In this document: positions 48,073-59,300 of the stretch, one piece after another
How positions within the stretch are numbered: the stretch's first letter is position 1
Layout of the letters: the number at the start of each line of letters is the position of its first letter
Assembly: GCF_964355755.1 (NCBI RefSeq)
Contig: NC_092670.1
Location: 20,335,201-20,399,200, forward strand
DNA length: 64,000 nt
Origin: Antedon mediterranea
Taxonomy: Eukaryota > Echinodermata > Crinoidea > Comatulida > Antedonidae
Direction: 5' to 3'
Position numbers and translations under genes: made by a program
Notes under the pieces: model-generated
The model's database searches: none
What the model was told of the DNA's origin: nothing
The model's input: only the letters and a program-made list of their open reading frames with translations

Positions 48073-48840
48073 AGGGACGAAAGTCGGTTTAATAATTGAT
48101 TTCTATAAGATGTTATAGCCCATTCTTACTATGGATTGTTACGGTCAGAGGATTTTATGGAGTTGTGAAGATAATGAACTAACTTGTACCATGTTCCTGG
48201 TGAAAAGAGGTCCAATCGGCATCACAATACCTGGATTGAAAGAGAGAATGCTCTATGGTTTTAACCAGACATGATCTCTATTAGATCATTTACAGTGACA
48301 TTTATGGTTGGACCAGCGTAAATATCTATGTTGAATCATTTAGTAAAATATGATTTTAATCAGTAAATATGAATATCTCTATGCCAGGTTCAACCTGTGA
48401 GTTTAAATATCTCTAATGTTGGACCAATAGGTATGAATATCTCTATGATTAAACCAGTGAGTTTGAATATCTCTATGCCAGGTTCGACCAGTGAGTTTGA
48501 ATATCTCTGATGTTGGACCAATAGGTATGAATATCTCTATGATTGAAACAGTGACTGAGAATATATCTATGGTGAGACCAATAATTATAAATATCTCGTA
48601 TCTGGATCAGTGAATTTGGATATCTATATGGTTTAACCAGTCTAGTGTATATAGATATCGCTATGGTGAGAGAGTAAACTTTATGGTAATAGGAGTATTA
48701 ACTCACTTGCCTCCTAAATCACTTAAAGGTAAGAACCACTGAGTGTAAATCCCACTGTGGCTGAATATGAATATATCTGAACCACTGATTGAATATCTCT
48801 ATGGTTAGACCATAGACCTCTATGGTTAGACCGGTATCCT
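48073..48840 (+). repeat. Downstream of rhomboid stop: ~30-bp tandem repeat of AATATCTCTATG, likely 3' UTR
   Basis: From about 48370 to 48830 the word GAATATCTCTATG, followed by variants of GTTAGACCAGTGAGTTT, recurs roughly every 30 bp. Examples are at 48371, 48435, 48465, 48499 and 48529, then more diverged. It begins about 300 bp after the stop, so it is probably transcribed as 3' UTR. Confidence 0.65.
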
Positions 48841-51800
48841 ATTTTAGGAGGAAATATTAATGTGTGTCTGTTTTAAAAGTGCTTGTTCTTGCTAAAATAT
48901 ACAAATTGGTTATTTATTTGAAGAATTACGATTTTATTGTTTTATTTTGTAGAGTATGTAAAGATATAAATACAAGTATTGTTATTTTCCTGCATATATA
49001 TATATATATATATATTTATGGAAATTATTATATTATTACTAATGTATTGTCTTCCTTGGTTTATTGGTAAGAAGAAGTAGTAGATGTATAAAAAAGTCAC
49101 AACAATTGAAATATTGTCCGGTACAACATTTCTTGACAAAAAAGGTAGTTTAGCATCACGATATGGTATAATTCTGATATTTCTAATATAAATATATAAT
49201 ACATATGACCTCACCCACAATGTATATTACATTGAGCGAGATGTGTCAAAAGATCGCAACAAGTTTTTACATGCACTACACCTACACAATGATAAAATTG
49301 TCATTTTTACGCTAACATTGTTAGCGTAGGTTGCTGCAAGTGTTATTGTCTGTAAAAAGCTATTTTGAGCAGAATAATGATATTTTCATCAAACAAATTT
49401 GGAAAGTAAAATATCCTCCTTATTACAGAATTCTTTTTATTCACCAAATTTTAACCAAATGTTATCGCATCAAGTACAAATATGTTCACATGAGTTAGAA
49501 GATTGATTGTGCTATTCAACAGATGAAGCCAAGTTGAATAGAATATCCCTGCTTTGAACGAATGATACAACAAATTCATTCTAGAATCTGCAGTTCTAGG
49601 ATGAACTAATTAAACCAAGTTATTGATTATAATGACAACAACATTGATAATGATCAGAACAGACGGGAAAAATACCTTTTGAAAAAGAGCATTTGGTGCT
49701 GGCAAACATGGTTGTAACTGTAAGAGAAGGAAAATTGAACAACCTTTTTTTAAATGCTCTAATTTCTTGACCAATTATGTCTATTTTAATGGGCAATATA
49801 CAACAGTAAATACATTTGTGTTTAATTGCATACATTCTTCATAAATGTATGTGCAAATTATGTCAACTTTTAGTTCTAAAAAAAGAAATTGACATACTTT
49901 TCTTTGTAAAACATGCAAGTATGTTGAAAAAAAACTTTGTTGAAAGACATGTTTAATACCAAAAGTGTTGATGTTGTATCATAAAGACTATGTTGATATG
50001 ATATCCCTTTAGTTTTACATCGTATGTTTTGTCATATTGACTTCTAATTAACGGTGACTACACTATGCTGAAAGACTTTAGTTGTTCTTAAAGTGTTACT
50101 GTTAACTAGACTAGTCCATTAAATCCATTTATCTGTTGTTTATTTGAGATTAATGGTGCATTGTCCTATCATGCCTAATAAACCATAAAGTACTTATACT
50201 CTCAGTAGAATCACCTTAAACATATTGTTTATTCGTACTGACTCGGGTATAGTGCCCACCTTGAGGTGTAATGGTCCACTCTGGGAATGAGCCCATGCAC
50301 GCTACATGTATGGCCACCTTAGGGTATTTTAAGCTAACACCAAAATTTGTAGTAATTTTGTATGTACAAAGATCTGTGTTGCCAACTGCATTTAGTTCTT
50401 TTAGTATAAAGTCCGCACCTTCCTTGGTTATAAGTTAATCTCCTAAACATTACCAAAGGTGGAAATCTTATACCCAGGTCAGTATAAGCATGCAAAAATA
50501 AGAACTGTACTTATTTCTCCATCGTATATGTAGATAAGATTAACAATATTTTACTGTAGTAAATTTTGTTATGATTTGTTTATTTATAATAAGAAATAAC
50601 TGGTTAAGTAGTGTGTGAAAAATTACCTCCATTTCCTTGGCAAATATTGACAACTAATAGGCCTAACTAATAACTATTGTAAGCGTTTCCCATTTTAAAA
50701 AGACCAAATTGGCTACAGAGTGTTGAAAATAACAGTTATTTGTGTTTTAAAATGAGTTAAAAAAATGTGTTAACTTTTGCAACACGCACTAATAAGGCCT
50801 ATTTTTCAAGAACAATAATTCAGAAATGCAGAATTATTATAACTCAATTCCTTCAGTGAGAATGTTTTCAACAAGGATCTATGGAAGTGGAGTTTTTCCG
50901 TAATCTTACATTCATTTGAACATAATGCCCTTAATTCAAATTTGTTTTTATTTCTATACCCCTACCCTGACAAAGCTTCTGGGCCCAAACCTACCACTAC
51001 CATTTATAATGTTTTATATCATGTACTTAAGATGTGTCCATTTTAATAAAGTAGTGGATACTAATATTTTGTTATAGAGAAAAAGGTATAATAGTAAAGT
51101 ATTAGATATTTACAACAGCTTCGTAGAAAATGTATGAATAAATTGAGGAAGATATGTGGCTTGTTCCTATGAAACCTGGGAATAATTTATTTTGTGACAC
51201 AAATCTGTCAGATATGTGGATTTTTAAATCCACATAGCTATTTAAAAATAGCTATTCTGGATGTTCTTGTATTTATGCAACTACCATGTTTTAAATGTTC
51301 TTTATATGAATTTTAGTAATGTAAATGTTGTGTGTACTTTCATGATAATTTTCATATTTTTATTTTGTTAATGAATATAAACTTGGGATCTATTGCCACA
51401 GATTTGTTTTACTGTAGATGGTAAAGTGTGACTACAGTTTGTGTACAAAGATATGATAGACAGTGATTGTAAGGGTATTGTTGTAAGGTAGACAGTGATT
51501 GTAAGGGTCTTGTTGTACAAAATATATATAATGGTATGATATGACCCTGTCTGCTAAAGGTCACAGGTTTGAATCTTGGTAAAACTCTTTTCATACAACA
51601 AATTTGTATGATATTCTTTGTGTTTGATTACCATTTCTAGAAAAAATGGCTGACATTGTCCAGGTGTCATAGGAACATAACACATAATTGAAAGGAGGAT
51701 TTTTAAATTGGACTCAGTTGTATATGTATTGCAGAAACTGTTGTTGCAAAGATAGATTAAGAATAGTAGTAATAATAATAATGCCCACGACCAAAGACAT

Positions 51801-52900
51801 ACAGATTTTAGTGTTATTTATTTCAGTCTGGTTTTATCATTACTTCTTTATTACCTCTGCAAAGGAGGCTATGATTTCAGTCCTGTTTGTTATCTGTTTA
51901 TGTACAAGTATCTCACAAAAGGTTCTTCCTTGTGTTTTCATTTTGATGGACTGATCTGCCGTGTCTTTCAGAACTTTCCATTAGTTTCTCATCCGGATCG
52001 TATTGCTCTTATTCATTAATTATTAATAGTCCGTTTCAGTTTAGTTTTAAATTTGGCAGGTCCAGCATGTTGAAATAGGGGCACCGAGGGCCTAACAATT
52101 GTGAAATAACGGGCTGAACGTAATCCTGCACTGCAATTTTGGATCTAATACATTTGATGCATTTTATAATACATTTTCTTAAGGCCAACGATGTATAAAG
52201 TTCTCTCAACGACCTAAAAACTATGCCCGATGCTATATAAAGACAACTCGTCTCGTCAGTGCTGTCTCGAGTTGCAGCGCGACGAGACTCGTCGACTCGT
52301 CGTATGATGCTGTCTGATTTGGCATTTAGGTTCCAATTTTTCAATTTGGAGTGAGGATGCCACCACCACTGCAATTTATGATGGCACTTAAACACATCAT
52401 ATGTTAAAAAGATTGATCTGATATATATATGTTCAGTATATTCAGTGTTATCCATAGAGAAATAAATAATTCCTCCATGGTGATACAGTTTCATGGAACC
52501 CAAGTGTGAACAAGCAATAAAACCATTTATACAATAATAATTCCTTGATGACAATGAATTATTTATATTCTAAACTTAGTGAAAGAATGCTTCAGATTAT
52601 AACTTTCACTGTTGTCAGGGTGCTGCAACTGCCATGTTACATTAGTCAATGAACTTTGACCTTCCTCCCATGTGAATACTCTCTTACAGTTATGCCTAAT
52701 TTAACATAGTTGAATAAAATATGTTTAAAAGCACTTGTTCCGTTATATTATGTGGCATTTCTTCATAAATATATTATATAAAGATTATAATATCATGCAT
52801 TTTTTTTCTTTAATAAAGAAATTATCAAGGTACTATGGAAAGTAAAGAGCCAATTAAATAACATCATAGCTTATGAATTTGCTAAGTCAATTTGTGACAA
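48841..52900. other. Intergenic / possible long 3' UTR, no gene identified
   Basis: AT-rich. Contents: a TA microsatellite at about 48994-49015; two adjacent perfect palindromes at 51215-51255; a 31-bp direct duplication (GACAGTGATTGTAAGGGT) at about 51460-51515; a B-box-like word (CAGGTTTGAATCTTGG) near 51563; and a small CpG-rich island at about 52240-52310. AATAAA words (for example 51045-51050) could be poly(A) signals. Open frames here have no recognisable protein features. Confidence 0.4.
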
Positions 52901-53039
52901 ATAATAGTCTTGTTTGCTTTTTAAAGTTTATCAGGAGTTGCTCTATGTGTAATGAAGTATTTATGAAAGTTTTAACTTGCCATGGATAGGATGTTCCATG
53001 GCTCTATTTAAAAAAAAGTGGGTAAAAAAAAGTATGATT

Positions 53040-53400
53040 GTGGATTTCAATGCTAATATGTCCCTTAAAACTTATTCTCTGGAAAGTATGCCATCTGTCA
53101 ACTGTCCCTTTAAACTATCACTAGGAAATGATCAATCTGTCAACTGTAATTCTTTCCTCCAACTTTGTATCCTCTAAAAATGTGCCACCATATCTGCAAA
53201 CTGTCCCTTTAAACATATCGTCTAGAAAGTGTGCCATATCTGCCAAATGTTCCTTTAAACTTATCCTATAGAAAGTATACCATATCTGCCAATTGTCCCT
53301 GTAAACTCATTGTATAGAAAGTATACCATATCTGTTAACTGTCCCATTAAACTTATCATCTAAAAAGTATGCCATCTGTTAACTGTCCCTTTAAACTTTA
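53040..53400 (+). repeat. ~48-bp degenerate tandem repeat
   Basis: About seven units of GCCATCTGTCAACTGTCCCT plus TTAAACTTATCNTCTAGAAAGTAT, with increasing divergence. Confidence 0.7.
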
Positions 53401-54620
53401 AACATCAAATGATATAGAGTAGCATCAAATAGCAATTGTTATTAATATTGGATTACAATATAAAAAAACTCATTAAAATTAACATTTGTAAAATTCCATC
53501 TGCTATTGCATAATATGCATATAAAATGTCCAAGTTTCAAGAATGGGGGAATTTACAATTTGAAATACATTATGTATTCCAAAATTATGTAATTTATGGA
53601 ACTACTTTTTGTTTTGTAAATAAGCATTATATTTTCAGTTTGAATTGCATGTATGCATGCATATATGTATTTTATCCCAGTAGTAGATTTTTGGCAAGAT
53701 ATATAATTATTTAAGTCATTAACATAAAATTAGCTAAAAATATTTTTTTTTACAATTTATTCTGACCAACCCACCATTTTTCTTTTGTTTGCTTAGGCAA
53801 GATAACAAGGCGAAATAACAACCAACATAGTGTACATCGTTTGTATATGCCATGATTATGTCATCTCCAGCTCAATGGTTGACATAGGTTACTACATAAT
53901 CCCTATATTTTAAACCTATATACCTATGACCTTTTCTCGACATTGTTACATTGTCAAAATCATGTACATTTTTTCATTTGTGAATGCAGTTCAAGTTTCA
54001 TCTGCTAATTCCCAGACTTCTCTTGTAATTAAACATGCGAGTAAAACACAAACAAAAGGTTTACCGTGGTAACCAGAGGGTTAGAAAAATGAGACGAGAA
54101 TAATTACGATTTAACGTCAAATGGGTGATGTTGCCACGGAAACGATGTACACGCTTCCATAAGAACACCTGCTTCTAATGATTTTCTAGTACTAACCATT
54201 TTGATATTTCTATCATTGTGTAAAATATAAATTGCACAAACAATGTTCATCTTAAATGCTATTTAATTTGTAATGAGCATTTATTTATTTCTTTAAAAAA
54301 AAATTACACACTAAGTTAAGAACACTATTTTACTAATGTGAAAAGATGTTCGATGTTTCAGTTTCTTCCCTTTCAATGTTTATTTCGTATATATCTTTTC
54401 TTCTCATGTCACAAACATTATTTATTATTATTTAATTAATACTGTACAACTATTTCATTTTCGGTTTCATTTATTCATTTCTGCTTTCCTTTTGTAAACA
54501 AAAAATTTGTTTTAATATTTTATCAATGTAATTTCAAAGAGGATAATTTAAAATGCATAATTTTCAAATGTTTTTAGATCATGTTTCGTGTCATCACTTC
54601 TATTGTAAATGATTTATAAT
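53401..54620. other. Intergenic, nothing identified
   Basis: AT-rich sequence with no supported gene or repeat family. Confidence 0.4.
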
Positions 54621-54623
54621 ATT

Positions 54624-54820
54624 AGGCTCTATCTACACTATCAAACTTTACGTTACGTTTACTGTAACGCAGGGGAAAAAACCCATCGGTAGTTGCATTG
54701 GACTGCTCATGCTCTGGAGCCCCTTGGTTTTAGCCAGTAAGCGCTTGTAGTGAATTTTTAGAGTTGGTTCCGAGCGTTCTCTGGCGTATTTAATTCACGC
54801 GACGTACACTGACTGCCAAA
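54624..54820. mobile_element. TIR-22 MITE end fused to an unidentified GC-richer repeat
   Basis: GGCTCTATCTACACTATCAA is a clear MITE terminus, but after ACTTTA the sequence changes to GC-richer DNA (CCCATCGGTAGTTGCATTGG, GAGCGTTCTCTGGCG) that is not MITE. Either a truncation or an insertion junction. Confidence 0.5.
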
Positions 54821-54929
54821 TGATTCCACACACAAAAATATATTCTACTATATCAACTTTTATTTCTTGTAACTCCATATTGATACAATACAACTTTCTA
54901 CCAGTCTAGACCTTTCTTCTCTATACTTC

Positions 54930-55175
54930 TTTCTACTATGATATTATTTTCTCTTCTTTATACTCTATACGTCTTTCTACTATCATATTATTTTCTCTTC
55001 TTTATACTCTATACGTCTTTCTACTATCATATTATTTTCTCTTCTTTATACTCTATACGTCTTTCTACTATCATATTATTTTCTCTTCTTTATACTCTAC
55101 ACTTCTTTCTACTATCATATTATTTTCTCTTCTTTATACTCTATACGTCTTTCTACTATCATATTATTTTCTCTT
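54930..55175 (+). repeat. 44-bp tandem array
   Basis: Five to six units of TACTCTATACGTCTTTCTAC plus TATCATATTATTTTCTCTTCTTTA. It is pyrimidine-rich. The open frame through it (tyrosine/phenylalanine repeats) is an artefact of the array. Confidence 0.85.
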
Positions 55176-55960
55176 TTTCTTTAATATCTATAACATTTAC
55201 TACTTATACTTGACATGCAAATTAGGGGCTTCTGAGGAGGATCAAATGTTGCCTCCAAAAGTTTCCAACCAAATTTATACTATTCTGATTGGCTCATAAA
55301 TTAAGCAGACCTAGTCTGAAACATTCTTTATCTAACTACAGGAAATCAGAAAAATAATATTATGACAGCGCTCATAGCAGTTAGCCGCACAAGACACTGT
55401 AAAAACTTTACATCATGTACACGGTATAGATTCAGAATGCATCTTTTGTGTAGTTGTCAGATTTTTATCTTCAGAAGGTGAAACACCAAAGTCACGCCGC
55501 TAAGCTGATTCACACCATCTTGATTTTATAATGCTTTTTTCCTGTTCAAAGTATGATCCTTAAGGGAGTATTTGACACAGTTTTTACTCATAATGTTGTA
55601 CGGTTTTAAGACGCAAAGTTCTAATTACTGTAATTAAAAAATAATAAGTTGAATGCTATACTGTTTTCAAGGTCCAATTTATTGTAATAAAAAATATCAG
55701 TACAGAATGTTTAAATATCCAATCGGTAATACTTGTATGTAATAGACCTACCAGTTTTTTAAAAAATACCTAGATGTTTATTTATTATTATTTATTGTTT
55801 TGTTCTTTTCACTTTTTCAATAAAGAACTAAACAGTTTACATTATTTGTTTGTACATCATAATATATATGCCAGTTTCAACAATTGTCATCATTCATTAA
55901 CTTATGTCCAAAGTACATTTATTATGCTATAAATAATTAGTAGTGAAGTTACAGCAAAGT

Positions 55961-56092
55961 ACAACCCATCAAACTTTATGTAACAAAAAAATAAGATATG
56001 CCCATATATGGACATGATGATGTCATATCATTACCATATTTGGCACATCACACTTTTTTGTCAACCTAGTTTGATAGTGTAGACAGAGTTTT
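55961..56092. mobile_element. TIR-22 MITE, copy 12
   Basis: Interior CATATATGGACATGATGATG and right end GTTTGATAGTGTAGACAGAG are present. The left end is partial (CCCATCAAACTTTATG). It lies just downstream of the PLBD1 stop. Confidence 0.75.
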
Positions 56093-56362
56093 ATAGTATT
56101 CGACTATCCTGAAGACTGAAATTAAATTTAATTTCACTCTTCCCGGCTTTAAGAAACTAAGTTAGATACTAAAGTGACAAATGAGCACACTTGAAATAAC
56201 TATTTTTAATACCATAAATCAGCTTTCAGCCATTATCATTAATTGAGTAGTTTTTCTATTGCAGAAAAGAAGCTAGAAGAACTATTGTGTAAATGTAACA
56301 TGTAAAATTGAAAAAAGAGCTTTTCACAAATGTACTACAGTACTGTAAATAACTATGTATCT

Positions 56363-59300
56363 TTAATCAAAATAATTCTTCATTTCTTCAAACTCAAAGT
56401 CATATACTTCTGGTAGTCCAATGTGTGATACGTTAAACTGTGTTGTCCACTTAAATGGTGGGATTCCATGACTTCGTGTTGGGCCACTTATTGCATAAGC
56501 AACAAAATTGTCTGCCATTTCCATATTGGTCACCTATACAAAAAATTGTATAATTATGACTCATAATACACAAGCATAATAAGGTGAATACAAGCATACT
56601 GCAAAAACCAGAAACTTTCGCGCACATTAAACTTTCGAGAATATCACAAGTGATTGGAATTCGTGAAAGTTTCATGCCTCGAATAATTTTCAGAACGTAT
56701 AGTATAGGCCTACTAATAGCTTATATATTTGCGTCTTTATAACATATAACAGTATTTACTTTATTTTTCAAATTCGCCAAAAGTTTTATTTCGCAACAAC
56801 GGCCAATGTAACCAATTCGGAGAAGTTTCATGTCGCGGATGTTTTATGTCGTGGAAGTTTCATGTCGTAGAAGTTTCTCGTTTAACAGTAATATCTATGG
56901 AGTACTAACATACTCCAGTAACTCCTTCTTTAATATAATTCATGGTAATCAAAAGTAATAAAATAAAATTATTGTTACCTTTGTATCATAGCAACCACTT
57001 GGAGTTGGATTTGCCCTCAGGTCACCACGGCAACAAATCGTATTACATGAATCATTATCTGAATATTTATCTTCTTTGTAATCTAGTAAAAAATAATGTA
57101 TAAAATTAAATTTATTTTAAAAAATTAATATACAACAAAGGTGTATCCATATTGATAAAGTATCGTAGTAGGATTGTGATAGCAGCATATCAGTTACCCA
57201 TGGGTAATATAGGTGTACTATGCAATCTTCATTGGTAATTATTTACCTTGGAGGTAGTAATATTATATAGATATATTACAAGATTTAAGAGCTTGTATGT
57301 TATAGATGAGATTTTAATTATATCTTTATTATGTCAGATTTCACAACGGAGGTCCCATTGAGGCTGTGAATTACATAATAATGAAGCTCCACTCAATTGT
57401 ATCCATTTCTTACCATTGTATCTTAGTATTGCTTTAAATGACTCAATATCAACAACTGAACTCTGATCGCGTCTGAAAATCTTTGCCCTCGGTGCTAACT
57501 GGTACGAGTAAGATGTACCGCGTTCCTTCACGACCTCGGGATAGCCACTTAGTTTATAGATGTTCTCGTAGAATGGTACATTGTATGATGGCCAATATCC
57601 TAAAGAAAAAAAATGTATTTGTTTCCTAAATATGGTAGTGATATGCCCAAATATGGTAGTGGTATGGTAGTGATATGACATTATCATGTACATATATGGC
57701 CACATCATATTTTGTTTTCACATAAAATGTAATAGTGTAGACAGAGCTTAAGACTAGTTAAGTATACATGTAAGTTTTTGTTAATGAAGGATCAAACAAA
57801 AATTTGTTTAAAATTACCACAATTAAGTTTTGTCGACACTATCAAATTATTTTCACCAAAAATGTGTGATGTGCCCAAATATGGTGGTGATATACCCAAA
57901 TATGGTAGTGATATGACATCATCATGTACATATATGGGCACATCACTTTTTTTTGTCATATAAAGCTTTACCAACCAAACTACAAATACACTCACCAGCT
58001 CTCAGTATTGCAGTCTGATCACCTGATTCCACAAGAGTTGGTATCTGCTCAACTACCCACAATGCACCATCATCTATCCGTGTTTTAGAAATCTTCTTTC
58101 TGTCTATTATCATGTATTGATTGTTGTAGGTTCCTTGAATAAAAACAATTCTTTTCATGTAAATGTGTTCATTTTCTAGCTCCAGTTTGCAAAACCGAAC
58201 TTGATAGAATTTTTTATCTGAGCATCATTACTTTTAATATACTTTGGTCTGGGCTTAAGTCGAACCCTTTATATAGTATCTTTATCCTGTGGGTGAAGCC
58301 TACAAATCTAAATCCCTGCCTACACTATCAAACTTTATGTGATGTGCTCCTCATATATGGGCATGATGATGTCATATTACTACCATATTTAAGCATATCA
58401 CTACCATATATAGGCACATCACACTTTTGTCAAACTAGTTTGATAGTTTAGACAGAGCTTAACATAAAAGTTACCAATAATGAATTACCTGAATTGTACT
58501 TGCTAACAATATCAGCCCATTCTGAGCCGTTGTTGGCTAGCAGATGGGCCAGTCGGACTCTCTGCCATGCTAGTAATGATTCTGGCTTCACATGCGTGTA
58601 TAGTTCTGAATTGAAGACGTTGTTCGTCGTTTGAAGCATCACCATCTTGCTCCCCAAGATGTAAAAATCATCCAAAGATTCCAGATAACCTGTAAATATA
58701 ATTTTTAACATATTTGTATATTGGCATTGTTCGCTTTGCTGGTAAGATCATTCACAGACAGTCGATCGCTGATAGCTACCACACCGAATATTGTACCATT
58801 CCCCATGAACTAGGAGCGTTTAAAGCAATGCATTCTGAGCATTTAGCAAGGGTCCTTATTAGGTAACTCTAGACTTTTGACAGAATGACATTTTTAATAC
58901 ACATAAATACAGTACTGTATTTCTATTTTTCCATTCATGGTTTCTGGTTAGTGTGAAATATTGCCTTTGATTTGCTAAAGCTCTGTCTACCCTATCAAAC
59001 TAGTTTAACAAAAAAAGTGTGATGTACCCAAATATGGTAGTGATATTCCCAAATATGGTAGTGATATGACATCATCATGTCCATATATGGGTGCATCACA
59101 TTTGTCACATAAAGTTTGATAGTGACTAGACAAAGCTTAAGTAGAATATTCAACTTTATTTTGATACTGAAAGATTAGTTTTTGATAATATGATAATAAT
59201 ATAATAATGATAATAAAATGGAATAATACTTTACCAGGATAACTTGAAAATGATATTCTATTACTGGCAACCGTCTGCTGTAATTGCCAGACATACGTCT

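Noticed and set aside
52240-52310. CpG-rich patch with CTGACGAG on the minus strand, resembling part of a hammerhead ribozyme
   Set aside because: The sequence after the possible helix II is TTTA instead of GAAA, and no helix I partner follows, so the core is incomplete.
52036-52554. 172-codon open frame on the minus strand
   Set aside because: No recognisable domain or splice-consistent neighbours, and a composition rich in Ile, Lys, Cys and Tyr typical of translated AT-rich DNA.
54938-55213. 91-codon open frame rich in Tyr, Phe and Leu
   Set aside because: It is the translation of the 44-bp tandem array.
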